Shown here: positions 27,245 through 37,281 of the stretch, piece by piece | How the letters are laid out: each line of letters starts with the position of its first letter | How positions within the stretch are numbered: the first letter of the stretch is position 1 | DNA from: Acinetobacter sp. ANC 3832 | GTDB lineage: Bacteria; Pseudomonadota; Gammaproteobacteria; Pseudomonadales; Moraxellaceae | Length of the DNA: 64,000 nucleotides | NCBI RefSeq assembly: GCF_002135415.1 | Contig: NZ_NEGJ01000006.1 | Coordinates: 159,439 to 223,438, forward strand | Reading direction: 5' to 3' | Made by a program: the position numbers and the translations under genes | Notes under the pieces: model-generated | The model's database searches: none | The model's input: only the letters and a program-made list of their open reading frames with translations | Told to the model about the DNA's origin: nothing

Positions 27245-27271
27245 AATAATAATAATAATAATAATAATAAT
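27245..27271. repeat. AAT trinucleotide microsatellite
   Basis: Nine perfect tandem AAT units. It sits inside a tiny frame that would code nine consecutive isoleucines (ATA codons). Length is likely variable between strains. Confidence 0.9.
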
Positions 27272-27646
27272 ATATACCATATAATACCGATATCTATAAT
27301 GTTTGTATTTTAATCATAATTAATTCATTTAATAAGAACTAAATTAATTCGAATAAGTTTAAGTATTATTTTGTGTTATTTACATTAAGCCTCATATCCC
27401 TCTTCGAAAATTTAAGCGTATTAAGCTAAAAAGAAAAACTTAAAATTTTTTCCATCTATTTTTCTTATATTGCTTAAACGAGAATACATATTCATAAATC
27501 TTTTTTGAATTTGCACAAATTGACTATGAATCATCCCCACTATTTCTAACTCAATCTCATTCCTAAAAGTCTTGGTAATACTCCCTTCATCATGGACTTT
27601 ATTTTTAATAGATTATTCATATAACAATGCAATAATTTTTAGATCT

Positions 27647-27677
27647 AAAAAAAGAGCTAAATCGATGATTAGCTCTT
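27647..27677 (-). terminator. Terminator of ppsR
   Basis: AAGAGCTAA / TTAGCTCTT stem with an 8-base loop and a T-run on the minus strand, 22 bases past the ppsR stop. Confidence 0.85.
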
Positions 27678-27698
27678 CTTCTAAAGAAGCAAAAATGC

Positions 27699-28535
27699 TT
27701 AGCCAATTCGGCGTTTCAAACCCGTCATTTGCAAAACACGTGTAGAAATTTCTTCAATCGACATTTCTGAAACGTTTAAATATTTAATTCCTTCTGAAAT
27801 ATAAATACCTTCAACCGCACGTAGCTCCATCTGACATTGACTAAAACTTGCATAGCGGCTATTTGCTTTACGCTCTGTACGTATTGCAACTAAACGCTCT
27901 GCATCAATCATTAAACCAAAAAGTTTATTTTTATGTGCTTTAAGAACTGCGGGTAAACGGTTGTCATCTAGGTCTTCTTCCGTCAATGGATAGTTCGCTA
28001 CACGAATCCCAAATTGTAATGACAAATAAATTGAAGTTGGCGTTTTACCTGAACGAGATACACCAATTAAGATTAAATCTGCTTTGTCATAATGACGAGT
28101 GCGTGCCCCATCGTCATTATCTAACGCGAAATGAACCGCATCAATACGTGCTTTATAAGACGCAGAATCCGTCACAGCATGGGTTTGTCCGACTAAAGTT
28201 GTAGGAGGAGTACCTAAAACATCAGACAACTTACTAATAAGACCCTCAAATACATCAAGATTTACAGCATTTGCAGTATTAATAATATCACGTGCATAAG
28301 GGTCAACTAAGGTGTCAAAAACCAAAGGTAACTCACCATCACGCTCCGCACGTGCATTAATTTCTGCAACAACGTTCATTGCAGCCTCTTCAGAGGTAAT
28401 ATAAGGGATAATATGAATGTCAAAATTTACATGTGGAAACTGTGCAAGTAAAGAGTGGCCAAGGGTTTCAGCGGTAATTGCTGTACCATCTGATATAAAA
28501 AACACACTTCGCTTTATTTGTTTACTTTCTGACAT
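27699..28535 (-). CDS. ppsR: PEP synthase regulatory kinase/pyrophosphorylase PpsR
   Basis: Bifunctional DUF299 protein that inactivates PEP synthase by ADP-dependent phosphorylation of a threonine next to the catalytic histidine and reactivates it by Pi-dependent dephosphorylation. It begins RSVFFISDGTAITAETLGHSLL, the family N-terminus, and has the P-loop GVSRSGKTPTS near 150-160. ATG 28535 (278 residues) follows a GAGGAG site; the upstream TTG at 28550 lies within that site and is rejected. It is divergent from ppsA, its target. Confidence 0.95.
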   Translation of the reverse strand: MSESKQIKRSVFFISDGTAITAETLGHSLLAQFPHVNFDIHIIPYITSEEAAMNVVAEINARAERDGELPLVFDTLVDPYARDIINTANAVNLDVFEGLISKLSDVLGTPPTTLVGQTHAVTDSASYKARIDAVHFALDNDDGARTRHYDKADLILIGVSRSGKTPTSIYLSLQFGIRVANYPLTEEDLDDNRLPAVLKAHKNKLFGLMIDAERLVAIRTERKANSRYASFSQCQMELRAVEGIYISEGIKYLNVSEMSIEEISTRVLQMTGLKRRIG

Positions 28536-28690
28536 TAAAATTCTCCTCAAATATTTGTCTTAACGCTATATAATCTTTATAGTAAACCCATCTTACATGA
28601 CTATCACTTAGTAAAATTAAAATGCTAAGTTTTTTGTTATAATCTTATGCCAAGCATAGTGATTAATACTGCAAAAGTGGAGTAAAACCT

Positions 28691-31069
28691 TTGGAAGCAC
28701 GCGTAATCGGTCTGGAAAAACTAGGGAAACACGACGTTGAGATCGTGGGTGGTAAAAACTCTTCACTTGGTGAAATGATCAGCCATTTAGCAAATGCTGG
28801 CGTATCAGTGCCAGGTGGATTTGCAACGACTGCTGACGCGTATCGTGAATTCTTAGAGCAAAGTGGCTTAAATGCCAAAATCTCTGCTGAATTAAAACAA
28901 TTGAATGTTGATGATGTAAATGCACTTGCTGAAACAGGTGCAAAAATACGTCAATGGATTATCGACACTCCACTTACGCCATCATTAGAAAAAGAAGTTC
29001 GCGATGCTTTCGCTGAACTTTCTAAAGGAAACCCAGATATCGCAGTTGCGGTACGTTCTTCAGCAACTGCAGAAGACTTACCTGATGCTTCATTTGCGGG
29101 TCAACAAGAAACATTCTTGAACATCCGCGGTATTGATAATGTCTTAATCGCGATTAAAGAAGTGTTTGCATCGCTCTACAATGATCGTGCAATTGCTTAC
29201 CGTGTACACCAAAACTTTGACCACGACATTGTTGCCCTTTCAGCGGGTATTCAGCGTATGGTTCGCTCTGAAACTGGCGCAGCAGGTGTAATGTTTACAC
29301 TAGATACTGAATCAGGTTTCCGTGAAGCAGTATTTATTACTGCTTCTTACGGTTTGGGTGAAATGGTTGTTCAAGGTGCAGTGAATCCAGATGAATTCTA
29401 TGTATCTAAACCGTTACTTAGAAATGGTAAGCATGCTGTAATTCGCCGTAACTTGGGTTCTAAGCACCAAAAAATGATTTATGGTGAAGAAGGTTCGACA
29501 AGTAAATCTGTAGTTGTTGTTGATGTTGAAAAACAAGACCGTCAACAATTTGCTTTAAACGATTTAGAGCTTCAAGAATTGGCAAAACAAGCGTTGATTA
29601 TTGAAGAACATTACGGTTCTCCAATGGACATCGAATGGGCTAAAGATGGCGATGATGAACAACTTTACATCGTTCAAGCACGTCCTGAAACAGTAAAAAG
29701 CCGTGAAAATGTCGGCACAATGGAACGCTATCTGCTTAAACAAAAAGGTACGGTTCTTTGTGAAGGTCGTTCAATTGGTCAACGTATTGGTTCTGGTCGC
29801 GTTCGTATTGTGACGTCTATTAAAGAAATGGACAAAGTACAAGCGGGTGATGTTCTTGTATCTGACATGACTGATCCAGACTGGGAACCCGTGATGAAAC
29901 GTGCTGCAGCGATTGTCACCAATCGTGGTGGTCGTACGTGCCATGCTGCAATTATTGCACGTGAATTAGGTGTTCCTGCAATTGTAGGTTGTGGTAATGC
30001 AACTGAAGTACTTGTAGATGGTCAAGAAGTGACTGTTTCTTGTGCCGAAGGTGATACTGGCTTTATTTATGAAGGTGCGCTTGATTTCGAAATTCAACGT
30101 AACTCAATTGAATCTATGCCTAAACTCCCATTCAAAATCATGATGAACGTGGGTAATCCTGACCGTGCATTTGACTTTGCTCAAATTCCAAATGAAGGGA
30201 TTGGTCTTGCACGTTTAGAATTTATCATCAACCGTATGATTGGTGTACATCCTAAAGCATTATTAAACATTGATAGCCTACCACGCGAAACACGTGCAGC
30301 TGTGATGGCCCGTACTGCAGGTTATTCTTCTCCAATCGAATTCTATGTAGAGAAATTGGTTGAAGGGATTTCTACACTTGCTTCTGCATTTGCTGATAAA
30401 CCCGTGATTGTTCGCATGTCTGACTTTAAGTCGAATGAATATGCGAACTTAATCGGTGGTAAATTATACGAACCTGAAGAAGAAAATCCAATGTTGGGCT
30501 TCCGTGGCGCAAGCCGTTACGTTTCTGACAATTTCCGTGACTGTTTTGAGCTTGAATGTCGTGCATTGAAAAAAGCGCGTGACGAAATGGGCTTGACCAA
30601 TATTCAAATTATGATTCCTTTCGTACGTACTGTATCTGAAGCGAAACGTGTAATTGAGTTATTGGGTCAAAACGGTCTTAAACGTGGTGAAAATGGCCTT
30701 AAAGTGATCATGATGTGTGAATTACCAACCAATGCTTTATTGGCTGAACAATTCCTTGAGCACTTTGATGGTTTCTCTATCGGTTCAAATGACTTAACAC
30801 AATTAACGCTTGGTTTAGACCGCGACTCAGGCATCGTTTCTCATTTGTTTGATGAACGAGATCCCGCAGTTAAAGCTTTACTTTCTATGGCAATTCACGC
30901 ATGTCGTAAAGCAGGTAAATACGTTGGTATTTGTGGTCAAGGTCCTTCTGATCATCCAGATCTTGCACAATGGTTAATGGAACAAGGGATTGAATCAGTT
31001 TCATTGAATCCAGACTCTGTTCTAGACACTTGGTTCTTCCTTGCTGAAGAAAAGACTAAACAAGTTTAA
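28691..31069 (+). CDS. ppsA: Phosphoenolpyruvate synthase
   Basis: Converts pyruvate, ATP and water to PEP, AMP and phosphate for gluconeogenesis. The 792-residue protein has the N-terminal ATP-binding domain ([28 protein letters not shown] near 122-141), the swivelling phosphohistidine domain with GGRT416-C-H418 where H418 is phosphorylated and T416 is the predicted PpsR target, and the C-terminal PEP-binding barrel ([20 protein letters not shown]). The start is TTG at 28691, supported by GGAG 8 bases upstream and by family alignment. Divergent from ppsR. Confidence 0.97.
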   Translation: MEARVIGLEKLGKHDVEIVGGKNSSLGEMISHLANAGVSVPGGFATTADAYREFLEQSGLNAKISAELKQLNVDDVNALAETGAKIRQWIIDTPLTPSLEKEVRDAFAELSKGNPDIAVAVRSSATAEDLPDASFAGQQETFLNIRGIDNVLIAIKEVFASLYNDRAIAYRVHQNFDHDIVALSAGIQRMVRSETGAAGVMFTLDTESGFREAVFITASYGLGEMVVQGAVNPDEFYVSKPLLRNGKHAVIRRNLGSKHQKMIYGEEGSTSKSVVVVDVEKQDRQQFALNDLELQELAKQALIIEEHYGSPMDIEWAKDGDDEQLYIVQARPETVKSRENVGTMERYLLKQKGTVLCEGRSIGQRIGSGRVRIVTSIKEMDKVQAGDVLVSDMTDPDWEPVMKRAAAIVTNRGGRTCHAAIIARELGVPAIVGCGNATEVLVDGQEVTVSCAEGDTGFIYEGALDFEIQRNSIESMPKLPFKIMMNVGNPDRAFDFAQIPNEGIGLARLEFIINRMIGVHPKALLNIDSLPRETRAAVMARTAGYSSPIEFYVEKLVEGISTLASAFADKPVIVRMSDFKSNEYANLIGGKLYEPEEENPMLGFRGASRYVSDNFRDCFELECRALKKARDEMGLTNIQIMIPFVRTVSEAKRVIELLGQNGLKRGENGLKVIMMCELPTNALLAEQFLEHFDGFSIGSNDLTQLTLGLDRDSGIVSHLFDERDPAVKALLSMAIHACRKAGKYVGICGQGPSDHPDLAQWLMEQGIESVSLNPDSVLDTWFFLAEEKTKQV

Positions 31070-31082
31070 TAAAACGTGTTAG

Positions 31083-31110
31083 AAAAGACCCATTAAGTGG
31101 GTCTTTTTTT
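31083..31110 (+). terminator. Terminator after ppsA
   Basis: AAAAGACCCA-TTAAG-TGGGTCTTTT followed by more T; 13 bases past the stop. Confidence 0.92.
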
Positions 31111-31148
31111 TGCCCATCATTTTAGATTTAGTTTGAGATTGTAGTTTT

Positions 31149-31910
31149 ATGCAAATTTACTTGGCGAGAAATAATCAACAAGCGGGTCCATACACCATTG
31201 AGCAATTGAACCAAATGCTCGCAAGCCAGCAAATTTTACTGACAGATTTAGCTTGGCATCAAGGCATGACTGAATGGAAAGCTTTAGGTGAATTAACTCA
31301 AGGTAAACTTGTTTATGAGCCAACGGGCTATACTCCTCCAGTCGCTCCATCACAAAATACGACTTATCAAAATCCCGCAATCAACAAAATTAATGTCGTT
31401 GCTAAAAATCAGGAACCAGCATCATACAATTCACGTATTTTAGCTAAAATCTTAGATCTTTTCTTGTGGATTCCAGCCGCGATTATCCCATCATTTTTTT
31501 TGAATCCAAGCCAAATTACAGAACTTGAAGCGCTTCAACAGAAAATGCAAGCAGCGAGCAGTTCGACTCAAGCCGTTCAGTTGCAAGAACAACTTCTTAC
31601 GCTTATTCCCAATAATGCTTGGCTCTTCATGTGCCTTTACATTGTCATTATGCTCGCTGTACAAGGCTTTTTAATTGCAAAATCTGGACAAAGCCTAGGC
31701 AAGAGAATTACTGGAATTAAAATTGTAGATGCTGATTCAGGCGAAAAAGTACCCCTTGTTCGTGCATTCTTTTTGCGTAGTGTTCTATTTATTATTTTAA
31801 ACCTAATGGTCATGCCTTTTGTTGCGATTATTGACTCTGTCTTCGGATTGAGTGCCAAACGTCAAACTTTACATGACAAACTGGCTAAAACTAAAGTAAT
31901 TAAACAATAA
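31149..31910 (+). CDS. GYF_2/RDD-domain membrane protein
   Basis: A 253-residue protein with an N-terminal GYF_2 (DUF4339) domain at residues 1-50 (MQIYLARNNQQAGPYTIEQLNQ...DLAWHQGMTEWKALGEL), a Pro/Gln linker, and a C-terminal RDD membrane domain (about 90-250) with the RDD-type Arg and two Asp (RILAKILDLFLW; LGKRITGIKIVDADSG). About three to four membrane helices. GYF domains bind proline-rich peptides and RDD domains are suspected transport modules; the substrate is unknown. Monocistronic, with a terminator on either side. Confidence 0.87.
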   Translation: MQIYLARNNQQAGPYTIEQLNQMLASQQILLTDLAWHQGMTEWKALGELTQGKLVYEPTGYTPPVAPSQNTTYQNPAINKINVVAKNQEPASYNSRILAKILDLFLWIPAAIIPSFFLNPSQITELEALQQKMQAASSSTQAVQLQEQLLTLIPNNAWLFMCLYIVIMLAVQGFLIAKSGQSLGKRITGIKIVDADSGEKVPLVRAFFLRSVLFIILNLMVMPFVAIIDSVFGLSAKRQTLHDKLAKTKVIKQ

Positions 31911-31924
31911 AAATATCGCTTTTT

Positions 31925-31952
31925 AAAGGGATGATTCGTCATCCCTTTTTTT
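31925..31952 (+). terminator. Terminator after the RDD gene
   Basis: AAAGGGATGA-TTCG-TCATCCCTTT with a classical TTCG tetraloop and a T-run. Confidence 0.93.
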
Positions 31953-32097
31953 ATTTATAGAATTGATTTTATTGCCAAAATGCAAGTGCTAAAGTTTAAT
32001 TCCGAGCGACTAAATTGGTTTTTATAACAACCCTTTAAAGCCACTTTATGTATAGCTTAGTTTGTTCATATGCGGCATAATAGCCTACAACGTAGCG

Positions 32098-32159
32098 GTG
32101 TCAGATCATTGAGAATGTTTTTCATTTATGAAAATTATCGATTCTCAATCATGCGACAC
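32098..32159. promoter_or_regulatory. Nested hairpin in the cyoA leader
   Basis: Three concentric inverted repeats: outer GTGTC/GACAC, middle ATTGAGAAT/ATTCTCAAT, inner TTTTCAT/ATGAAAA around a two-base loop. Together they span 62 bases and end 57 bases before the cyoA start. A CATAAT element at 32076-32081 could be the -10 box, placing the structure inside the 5' leader. No T-run follows, so it is not a simple terminator. Confidence 0.55.
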
Positions 32160-32215
32160 TTTAATCGCTATCCCATATTAATTTAGGGAATGGGACTCTT
32201 CACCGAGGTTGTAAA

Positions 32216-33256
32216 ATGAGACAAACGATTTTAGCTGTATTGTCTTTATCAACGCTTGCCGCGCTTTTAACAGGCTGCGGTGGTGATATGGTACTTCTGA
32301 ACTCTAAAGGTCCAGTAGCAGCAGGTCAAAGTGACCTGATGATGAAAGCGATCTATTTAATGCTGTTGGTGGTTATTCCATCAATCATTATGGCATTATG
32401 GTTTGGTTGGAAATATCGCGCGTCAAATAAAGATGCAGACTATAGACCTACTTGGGCACACTCTACGACAATTGAAATTGTTGTATGGGGTATTCCATGT
32501 ATTATTATTGCTATTCTTGCGTATCTAACATGGTGGGGCTCACATAAGTATGACCCTTACCGTCCATTAGAATCAGATAAAGCACCTTTAACTATTCAAG
32601 CTGTTGCTGAACAGTTCAAATGGGTATTCATCTACCCTGAGCAACAAATCGCAACTGTGAATGAAGTTCGTTTTCCTGAGAAAACACCTGTCAACTTCAA
32701 TATTACTTCTAACTTTACAATGAACTCATTCTTCATTCCTAAGTTAGCAGGTCAAATTTATGCAATGGCAGGCATGAAAACTCAACTCCATATGATGGCA
32801 AATGAAACAGGCGAATATCGTGGTTTCTCTGCTAACTACAGTGGTTACGGTTTCACACAAATGCGCTTTAAAGCTCATAGTGTAACTGAAGCAGATTTCA
32901 ACAATTGGGTTGCAGCAGTTAAAGCAGGCAAAGGTACTTCAGTGAATGCTGAAGCTATCCAGAAAACTGTTTTAGACAAAGCAGAGTTTGATTCTCTTAA
33001 AGATGGTGACCGTTCTAAACACCAAATTGAAGCGATGCTCAACAACGCTCACACTCCAGAAGAACTTAAAGCCGCACATGAAGCTGAACGTAAAGGTCCA
33101 TTCCCTACTAAGCCTCATCCAGTGACTTACTATTCTTCAGTTGAGCCTAACTTGTTCGACAGCATTATCAGCAGATATATGAGCAACTATCATGGTGCAG
33201 ACCATAATCCAGCTCATGCAAATGCTGAACATGCACCTGCTTCTGTAGAGGAATAA
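32216..33256 (+). CDS. cyoA: Cytochrome bo3 ubiquinol oxidase subunit II
   Basis: Membrane-anchored subunit of the proton-pumping quinol oxidase. A lipoprotein signal (LLTGC, C21) is followed by two membrane helices (about 43-63 and 85-105) and a periplasmic cupredoxin-like domain (about 125-230, QFKWVFIYPEQQIATVNE). As in other quinol oxidases the CuA cysteines are absent. 346 residues. First gene of cyoABCDE, with a structured leader upstream. Confidence 0.97.
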   Translation: MRQTILAVLSLSTLAALLTGCGGDMVLLNSKGPVAAGQSDLMMKAIYLMLLVVIPSIIMALWFGWKYRASNKDADYRPTWAHSTTIEIVVWGIPCIIIAILAYLTWWGSHKYDPYRPLESDKAPLTIQAVAEQFKWVFIYPEQQIATVNEVRFPEKTPVNFNITSNFTMNSFFIPKLAGQIYAMAGMKTQLHMMANETGEYRGFSANYSGYGFTQMRFKAHSVTEADFNNWVAAVKAGKGTSVNAEAIQKTVLDKAEFDSLKDGDRSKHQIEAMLNNAHTPEELKAAHEAERKGPFPTKPHPVTYYSSVEPNLFDSIISRYMSNYHGADHNPAHANAEHAPASVEE

Positions 33257-33259
33257 GAC

Positions 33260-35248
33260 ATGTTGTTATTAGGAAAACTCAACTGGGATGCGATCCCAAA
33301 AGAGCCTCTTGTACTTGTAACAATGGTCGTGATGGCTCTTGGTGCAATTGCTGTTTTAGGTGGTATTACCTATTTCAAAAAATGGGGCTACCTGTGGAAT
33401 GTATGGTTTAAATCTGTAGACCATAAAAAAATCGGTATCATGTATATTCTTGTATCTGTTGTGATGCTACTTCGTGGCTTCGCAGATGCGATTATGATGC
33501 GTCTTCAACTGTTCCTTGCAAAAGGTGGCGGTGAAGGTTACTTACATCCAGACCATTATGACCAGATCTTCACCGCGCACGGTGTAATCATGATCTTCTT
33601 CGTAGCAATGGGTCTTGTTGTTGGTATGATGAACATCGTTGTACCTCTTCAAATTGGTGCACGTGACGTTGCTTTCCCATTATTAAACTCTCTTAGCTTC
33701 TGGTTATTTGCTGGTGCTGCTGGTTTGATGATGGTTTCACTTGTATTAGGTGAGTTTGCTGCAACAGGTTGGATGGCTTACCCTCCACTGTCAGGCATTC
33801 AATATTCTCCTGGTGTCGGTGTTGACTACTATATTTGGGCACTACAAGTCTCGGGTCTAGGGACGCTATTAACAGGTGTTAACTTCTTTGTTACCATCAT
33901 TAAAATGCGTGCGCCTGGCATGAGCTTGATGGATATGCCAATCTTTACTTGGACTGCACTTTGTACAGCCGTATTGATTGTTGCATCATTCCCAGTATTA
34001 ACAGCAACAATTGCAATGTTAACGCTTGACCGTTACTTCGATTTCCACTTCTTCACCAATGAGCTTGGCGGTAGCCCAATGCTTTATGTGAACTTGATTT
34101 GGACTTGGGGTCACCCAGAAGTTTACATCTTAATCTTACCTGCTTTTGGTATTTTCTCTGAAGTAACTTCAGTATTCAGCCGTAAAACATTGTTCGGTTA
34201 CAAATCAATGGTGTATGCAACCATCGCGATCACAGTACTTGCGTTCGTTGTATGGGTTCACCATTTCTTCACTATGGGTGCTGGTGCCAACGTTAATGCG
34301 TTCTTCGGTATCATGACCATGGTTATTGCGATTCCTACAGGTGTGAAAATCTTCTCTTGGTTATTCACAATGTATAAAGGTCGCATCACCTTCACAACCC
34401 CAATGTACTGGACACTTGGTTTCCTTGTAACTTTCGGTATTGGTGGTTTGACAGGTGTATTAATGGCTGTTCCACCAGCTGACTTCCTAGTACATAACTC
34501 ACTCTTCCTTATTGCTCACTTCCATAACGTAATTATCGGTGGTGTTGTATTTGGTATGTTTGCGGGTATTACATTCTACTGGCCAAAAATGTTTGGCTGG
34601 AAGTTGAATGAAACTTGGGGCAAAGCATCGTTCTGGTTCTGGTTCTTCGGTTTCTATTTTGCATTCATCCCACTTTATATCCTTGGTTTCATGGGTATGA
34701 CACGTCGTTTGAATACATATGACAACCCTGAATGGGATCCGTATTTGGCGATTGCTTTCTTTGGTTCTGTTCTTGTTGCAATCGGTATTGCATGTTTCTT
34801 AATGCAAATCATTGTAGGTTACCTACAACGCAATGAAAATATGGATCACACTGGCGATCCATGGGATGCACGTACACTTGAATGGTCGACTTCATCTCCT
34901 GCTCCGTTCTATAACTTTGCACAAGTTCCAGAAGGTAACGGTATTGATCGTTTCTGGACTGACAAAGAAAACGGTGTAGCATATGCTCGTCCTACGCATT
35001 ATGAAGATATTCATATGCCTACAGACCGTGCTGCTGGTTTTGTTATTGCAATGTTCATTACAACAATGGGCTTCGCGTTAATCTGGCACATTTGGATACT
35101 TGCTGTGATTTGCTTCCTTGGTGCTGTTATCAGCTTCATCGTCAGCTCTTTCACTAAAAAAGTTGATTACTATGTCCCTGCAGCTGAAGTAGAACGTATC
35201 GAAAATGAACGTTATGCTTTACTTGAAAAACACTTGAAGAAGGACTAA
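33260..35248 (+). CDS. cyoB: Cytochrome bo3 ubiquinol oxidase subunit I
   Basis: Catalytic subunit carrying heme b, heme o3 and CuB. The 662-residue protein has about 15 membrane helices. Ligand motifs are present: [15 protein letters not shown] (heme b His), [17 protein letters not shown] (CuB His and the cross-linked Tyr), [10 protein letters not shown] (CuB His pair) and [12 protein letters not shown] (heme His residues). Starts 4 bases after the cyoA stop. Confidence 0.98.
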   Translation: MLLLGKLNWDAIPKEPLVLVTMVVMALGAIAVLGGITYFKKWGYLWNVWFKSVDHKKIGIMYILVSVVMLLRGFADAIMMRLQLFLAKGGGEGYLHPDHYDQIFTAHGVIMIFFVAMGLVVGMMNIVVPLQIGARDVAFPLLNSLSFWLFAGAAGLMMVSLVLGEFAATGWMAYPPLSGIQYSPGVGVDYYIWALQVSGLGTLLTGVNFFVTIIKMRAPGMSLMDMPIFTWTALCTAVLIVASFPVLTATIAMLTLDRYFDFHFFTNELGGSPMLYVNLIWTWGHPEVYILILPAFGIFSEVTSVFSRKTLFGYKSMVYATIAITVLAFVVWVHHFFTMGAGANVNAFFGIMTMVIAIPTGVKIFSWLFTMYKGRITFTTPMYWTLGFLVTFGIGGLTGVLMAVPPADFLVHNSLFLIAHFHNVIIGGVVFGMFAGITFYWPKMFGWKLNETWGKASFWFWFFGFYFAFIPLYILGFMGMTRRLNTYDNPEWDPYLAIAFFGSVLVAIGIACFLMQIIVGYLQRNENMDHTGDPWDARTLEWSTSSPAPFYNFAQVPEGNGIDRFWTDKENGVAYARPTHYEDIHMPTDRAAGFVIAMFITTMGFALIWHIWILAVICFLGAVISFIVSSFTKKVDYYVPAAEVERIENERYALLEKHLKKD

Positions 35249-35252
35249 AGAT

Positions 35253-35873
35253 ATGGCTGAAGTACTTCATCACGACAACCACGGACACGATGACCATCAT
35301 CATCATGATGATACTGACATCACTGTCTTTGGTTTTTGGACCTACTTGATGAGTGACTTGATTTTATTCGGTACACTCTTCATCGCGTTCGCTGTATTAA
35401 GCAGTCATATTCCTGCTGGAACACCAAGCCCTAAAGAGCTTTTTGGTGACACATTAGGTTTCGTTTTAACGGAAACTTTTGCTCTCCTTATCTCTTCTGT
35501 GACTTTTGGTTTTGCAGTACTTGCTTCATACAAGAAAAATGTTAACCAAGTCATTTTATGGCTTATCGTTACATTCCTTTTTGGTGCATCGTTCATTGGT
35601 ATGGAACTTTATGAGTTTAATCATTTAGTTCATGCTGGACATGGTCCAAGCCACAGTGCGTTCTTATCTGCGTTCTTTACCTTAGTTGGTACGCATGGTA
35701 TTCACGTAACGTCTGGTTTGGTGTGGATGATCATCCTCATGTACCAAATCAAGAAAAACGGCTTGACTGTTGCAAACACTCGTCGTCTTGCTTGTTTAAG
35801 CTTGTTCTGGCACTTCCTTGACATCGTATGGATCTGTGTATTCAGCGTAGTTTACTTACTGGGAGCTGTATAA
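35253..35873 (+). CDS. cyoC: Cytochrome bo3 ubiquinol oxidase subunit III
   Basis: Five-helix subunit III of 206 residues. The N-terminus is histidine- and aspartate-rich ([17 protein letters not shown]), a possible metal-binding stretch, followed by [21 protein letters not shown] and the [18 protein letters not shown] motif of the family. The stop overlaps the cyoD start by one base (TAATG), indicating coupled translation. Confidence 0.97.
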   Translation: MAEVLHHDNHGHDDHHHHDDTDITVFGFWTYLMSDLILFGTLFIAFAVLSSHIPAGTPSPKELFGDTLGFVLTETFALLISSVTFGFAVLASYKKNVNQVILWLIVTFLFGASFIGMELYEFNHLVHAGHGPSHSAFLSAFFTLVGTHGIHVTSGLVWMIILMYQIKKNGLTVANTRRLACLSLFWHFLDIVWICVFSVVYLLGAV

Positions 35874-36199
35874 TGAGTAACGACCATAATGCTGCTGGTG
35901 CTTCGCACGGTAACGTAAAGCAATATACAATCGGTTTCATTCTTTCAGTTATTCTTACCATCATCCCTTTCGGGATGGTGATGACTGGAGGTTTTGATCG
36001 CGGTTTAGTGTTTGCTACGATTGCCATTACTGCGGTTGCTCAGGTTCTTGTACAATTAGTTTTCTTCTTGCACATGAATTCATCTTCTGAACAACGTTGG
36101 AATGTGATTGCATTCATTTATACAATTCTAACGATTGCAGTACTGCTCATTGGTTCTGTATGGATTATGAATTATCTACATTCAAACATGATGCTCTAA
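35873..36199 (+). CDS. cyoD: Cytochrome bo3 ubiquinol oxidase subunit IV
   Basis: Small three-helix subunit of 108 residues required for CuB site assembly in the E. coli enzyme. FILSVILTIIPFGMVM, ITAVAQVLVQLVFFLHMN and IAVLLIGSVWIMNYLHSNMML are the helices. The start is ATG 35873, overlapping the cyoC stop; longer frames that start within cyoC are not plausible. Confidence 0.96.
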   Translation: MSNDHNAAGASHGNVKQYTIGFILSVILTIIPFGMVMTGGFDRGLVFATIAITAVAQVLVQLVFFLHMNSSSEQRWNVIAFIYTILTIAVLLIGSVWIMNYLHSNMML

Positions 36200-36212
36200 A
36201 CTGGGTGTCATT

Positions 36213-37088
36213 TTGAAGAAATATTTATTCCTGACTAAGCCAGGAATTCTCTTCGGTAACTTCGTTACCACTTTGGGCGGCTTTTTCTTAGCCGCTCAAG
36301 GTTCTGTAGACTTCCTCTTACTATTTATTACACTCTTAGGTACAACGCTTGTTGTTGCCTCAGGCTGTGTTGTCAATAACGTCATAGATCAAGACATTGA
36401 CCAAAAAATGCAACGCACAATGAATCGTGCGCTAGTCAAAAAAACCATTAGTCCAACGGTTGCTTTAGTTTTTTCTGCAGTTCTTGGTTTAATTGGTTTT
36501 GGCTTACTGTGGTTTTTCGTCAACGCCTACGCATTTGGTTTTGCTGTGCTCGGCTTTGTGGTTTATGTGGTGTTGTATAGTCTTTGGAGCAAACGGACTT
36601 CTATTCATCAAACCATTATTGGTAGTATTTCAGGTGCAAGTCCACCTGTGATTGGTTATACCGCGGTTTCGCATGAATTTGATGTTGCGGCTTTACTTGT
36701 GTTTTTGGCGTATGCGCTTTGGCAAATGCCTCACTCATGGGCAATCGCAATTTACCGTTTCGATGACTATAAAAATGCAGGAATTCCAATTTTACCTGTA
36801 GCACGTTCAATATTTCGCACTAAAGTGGAATGCTTAATTTACGTTATATTATTTGCTGCTGTTTTAAATGGCTTGTATTGCTTTGGCTATACCAATATTG
36901 TTTTTGTCATCCTGTTTAATGCATTAAGTGCTTACTGGTTATATTTATCAATTATTGGATTTAAAGCTGAAAATGATCAAGTATGGGCTAAACGCTATTT
37001 CTTATACTCTGTGATTTTAATTACAGCTTTAAGTATTAGCTTCAGTTTTAGTTACATATCCCCTGCACCACACCTTCCAATTTTCTAA
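36213..37088 (+). CDS. cyoE: Protoheme IX farnesyltransferase (heme O synthase)
   Basis: UbiA-family prenyltransferase that farnesylates heme b to heme o for CyoB. The 291 residues contain the first Asp motif NNVIDQDIDQKMQRT near 52-66 and the second, YRFDDYKNAGIPILP near 189-203, plus eight to nine membrane helices. The start is TTG at 36213, since no ATG or GTG is in frame nearby; GGGTG lies upstream. Last gene of the cyo operon. Confidence 0.96.
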   Translation: MKKYLFLTKPGILFGNFVTTLGGFFLAAQGSVDFLLLFITLLGTTLVVASGCVVNNVIDQDIDQKMQRTMNRALVKKTISPTVALVFSAVLGLIGFGLLWFFVNAYAFGFAVLGFVVYVVLYSLWSKRTSIHQTIIGSISGASPPVIGYTAVSHEFDVAALLVFLAYALWQMPHSWAIAIYRFDDYKNAGIPILPVARSIFRTKVECLIYVILFAAVLNGLYCFGYTNIVFVILFNALSAYWLYLSIIGFKAENDQVWAKRYFLYSVILITALSISFSFSYISPAPHLPIF

Positions 37089-37118
37089 AAAAGATAGAGG
37101 TCTCCTCTATCTTTTTTT
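37087..37118 (+). terminator. Terminator of the cyo operon
   Basis: GATAGAGG-TCT-CCTCTATC with A- and T-runs; it overlaps the last bases of the cyoE stop region. Confidence 0.93.
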
Positions 37119-37281
37119 TATTCTGTTTTTCACAACGACCATCTCTCGATTCGAAATATTTTATTTCACTTCTAGCATTTTAAATACTCTCTAAGTTTTT
37201 CATAATTTTTTTAAATTGATGATGCTTCATCAGTAATTCAATTGTTATGATAGCTCTAATAATTACAACATTTAAAGCATC

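Larger units (their letters stand above)
26852..27698. other. Long AT-rich intergenic region
   Basis: An 847-base gap with very low GC. It contains nine tandem AAT units at 27245-27271 within a possible 16-codon frame (27234-27284), and the ppsR terminator at 27647-27677. I see no convincing gene. The promoter of the GGDEF/EAL gene should lie at its left end. Confidence 0.6.
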
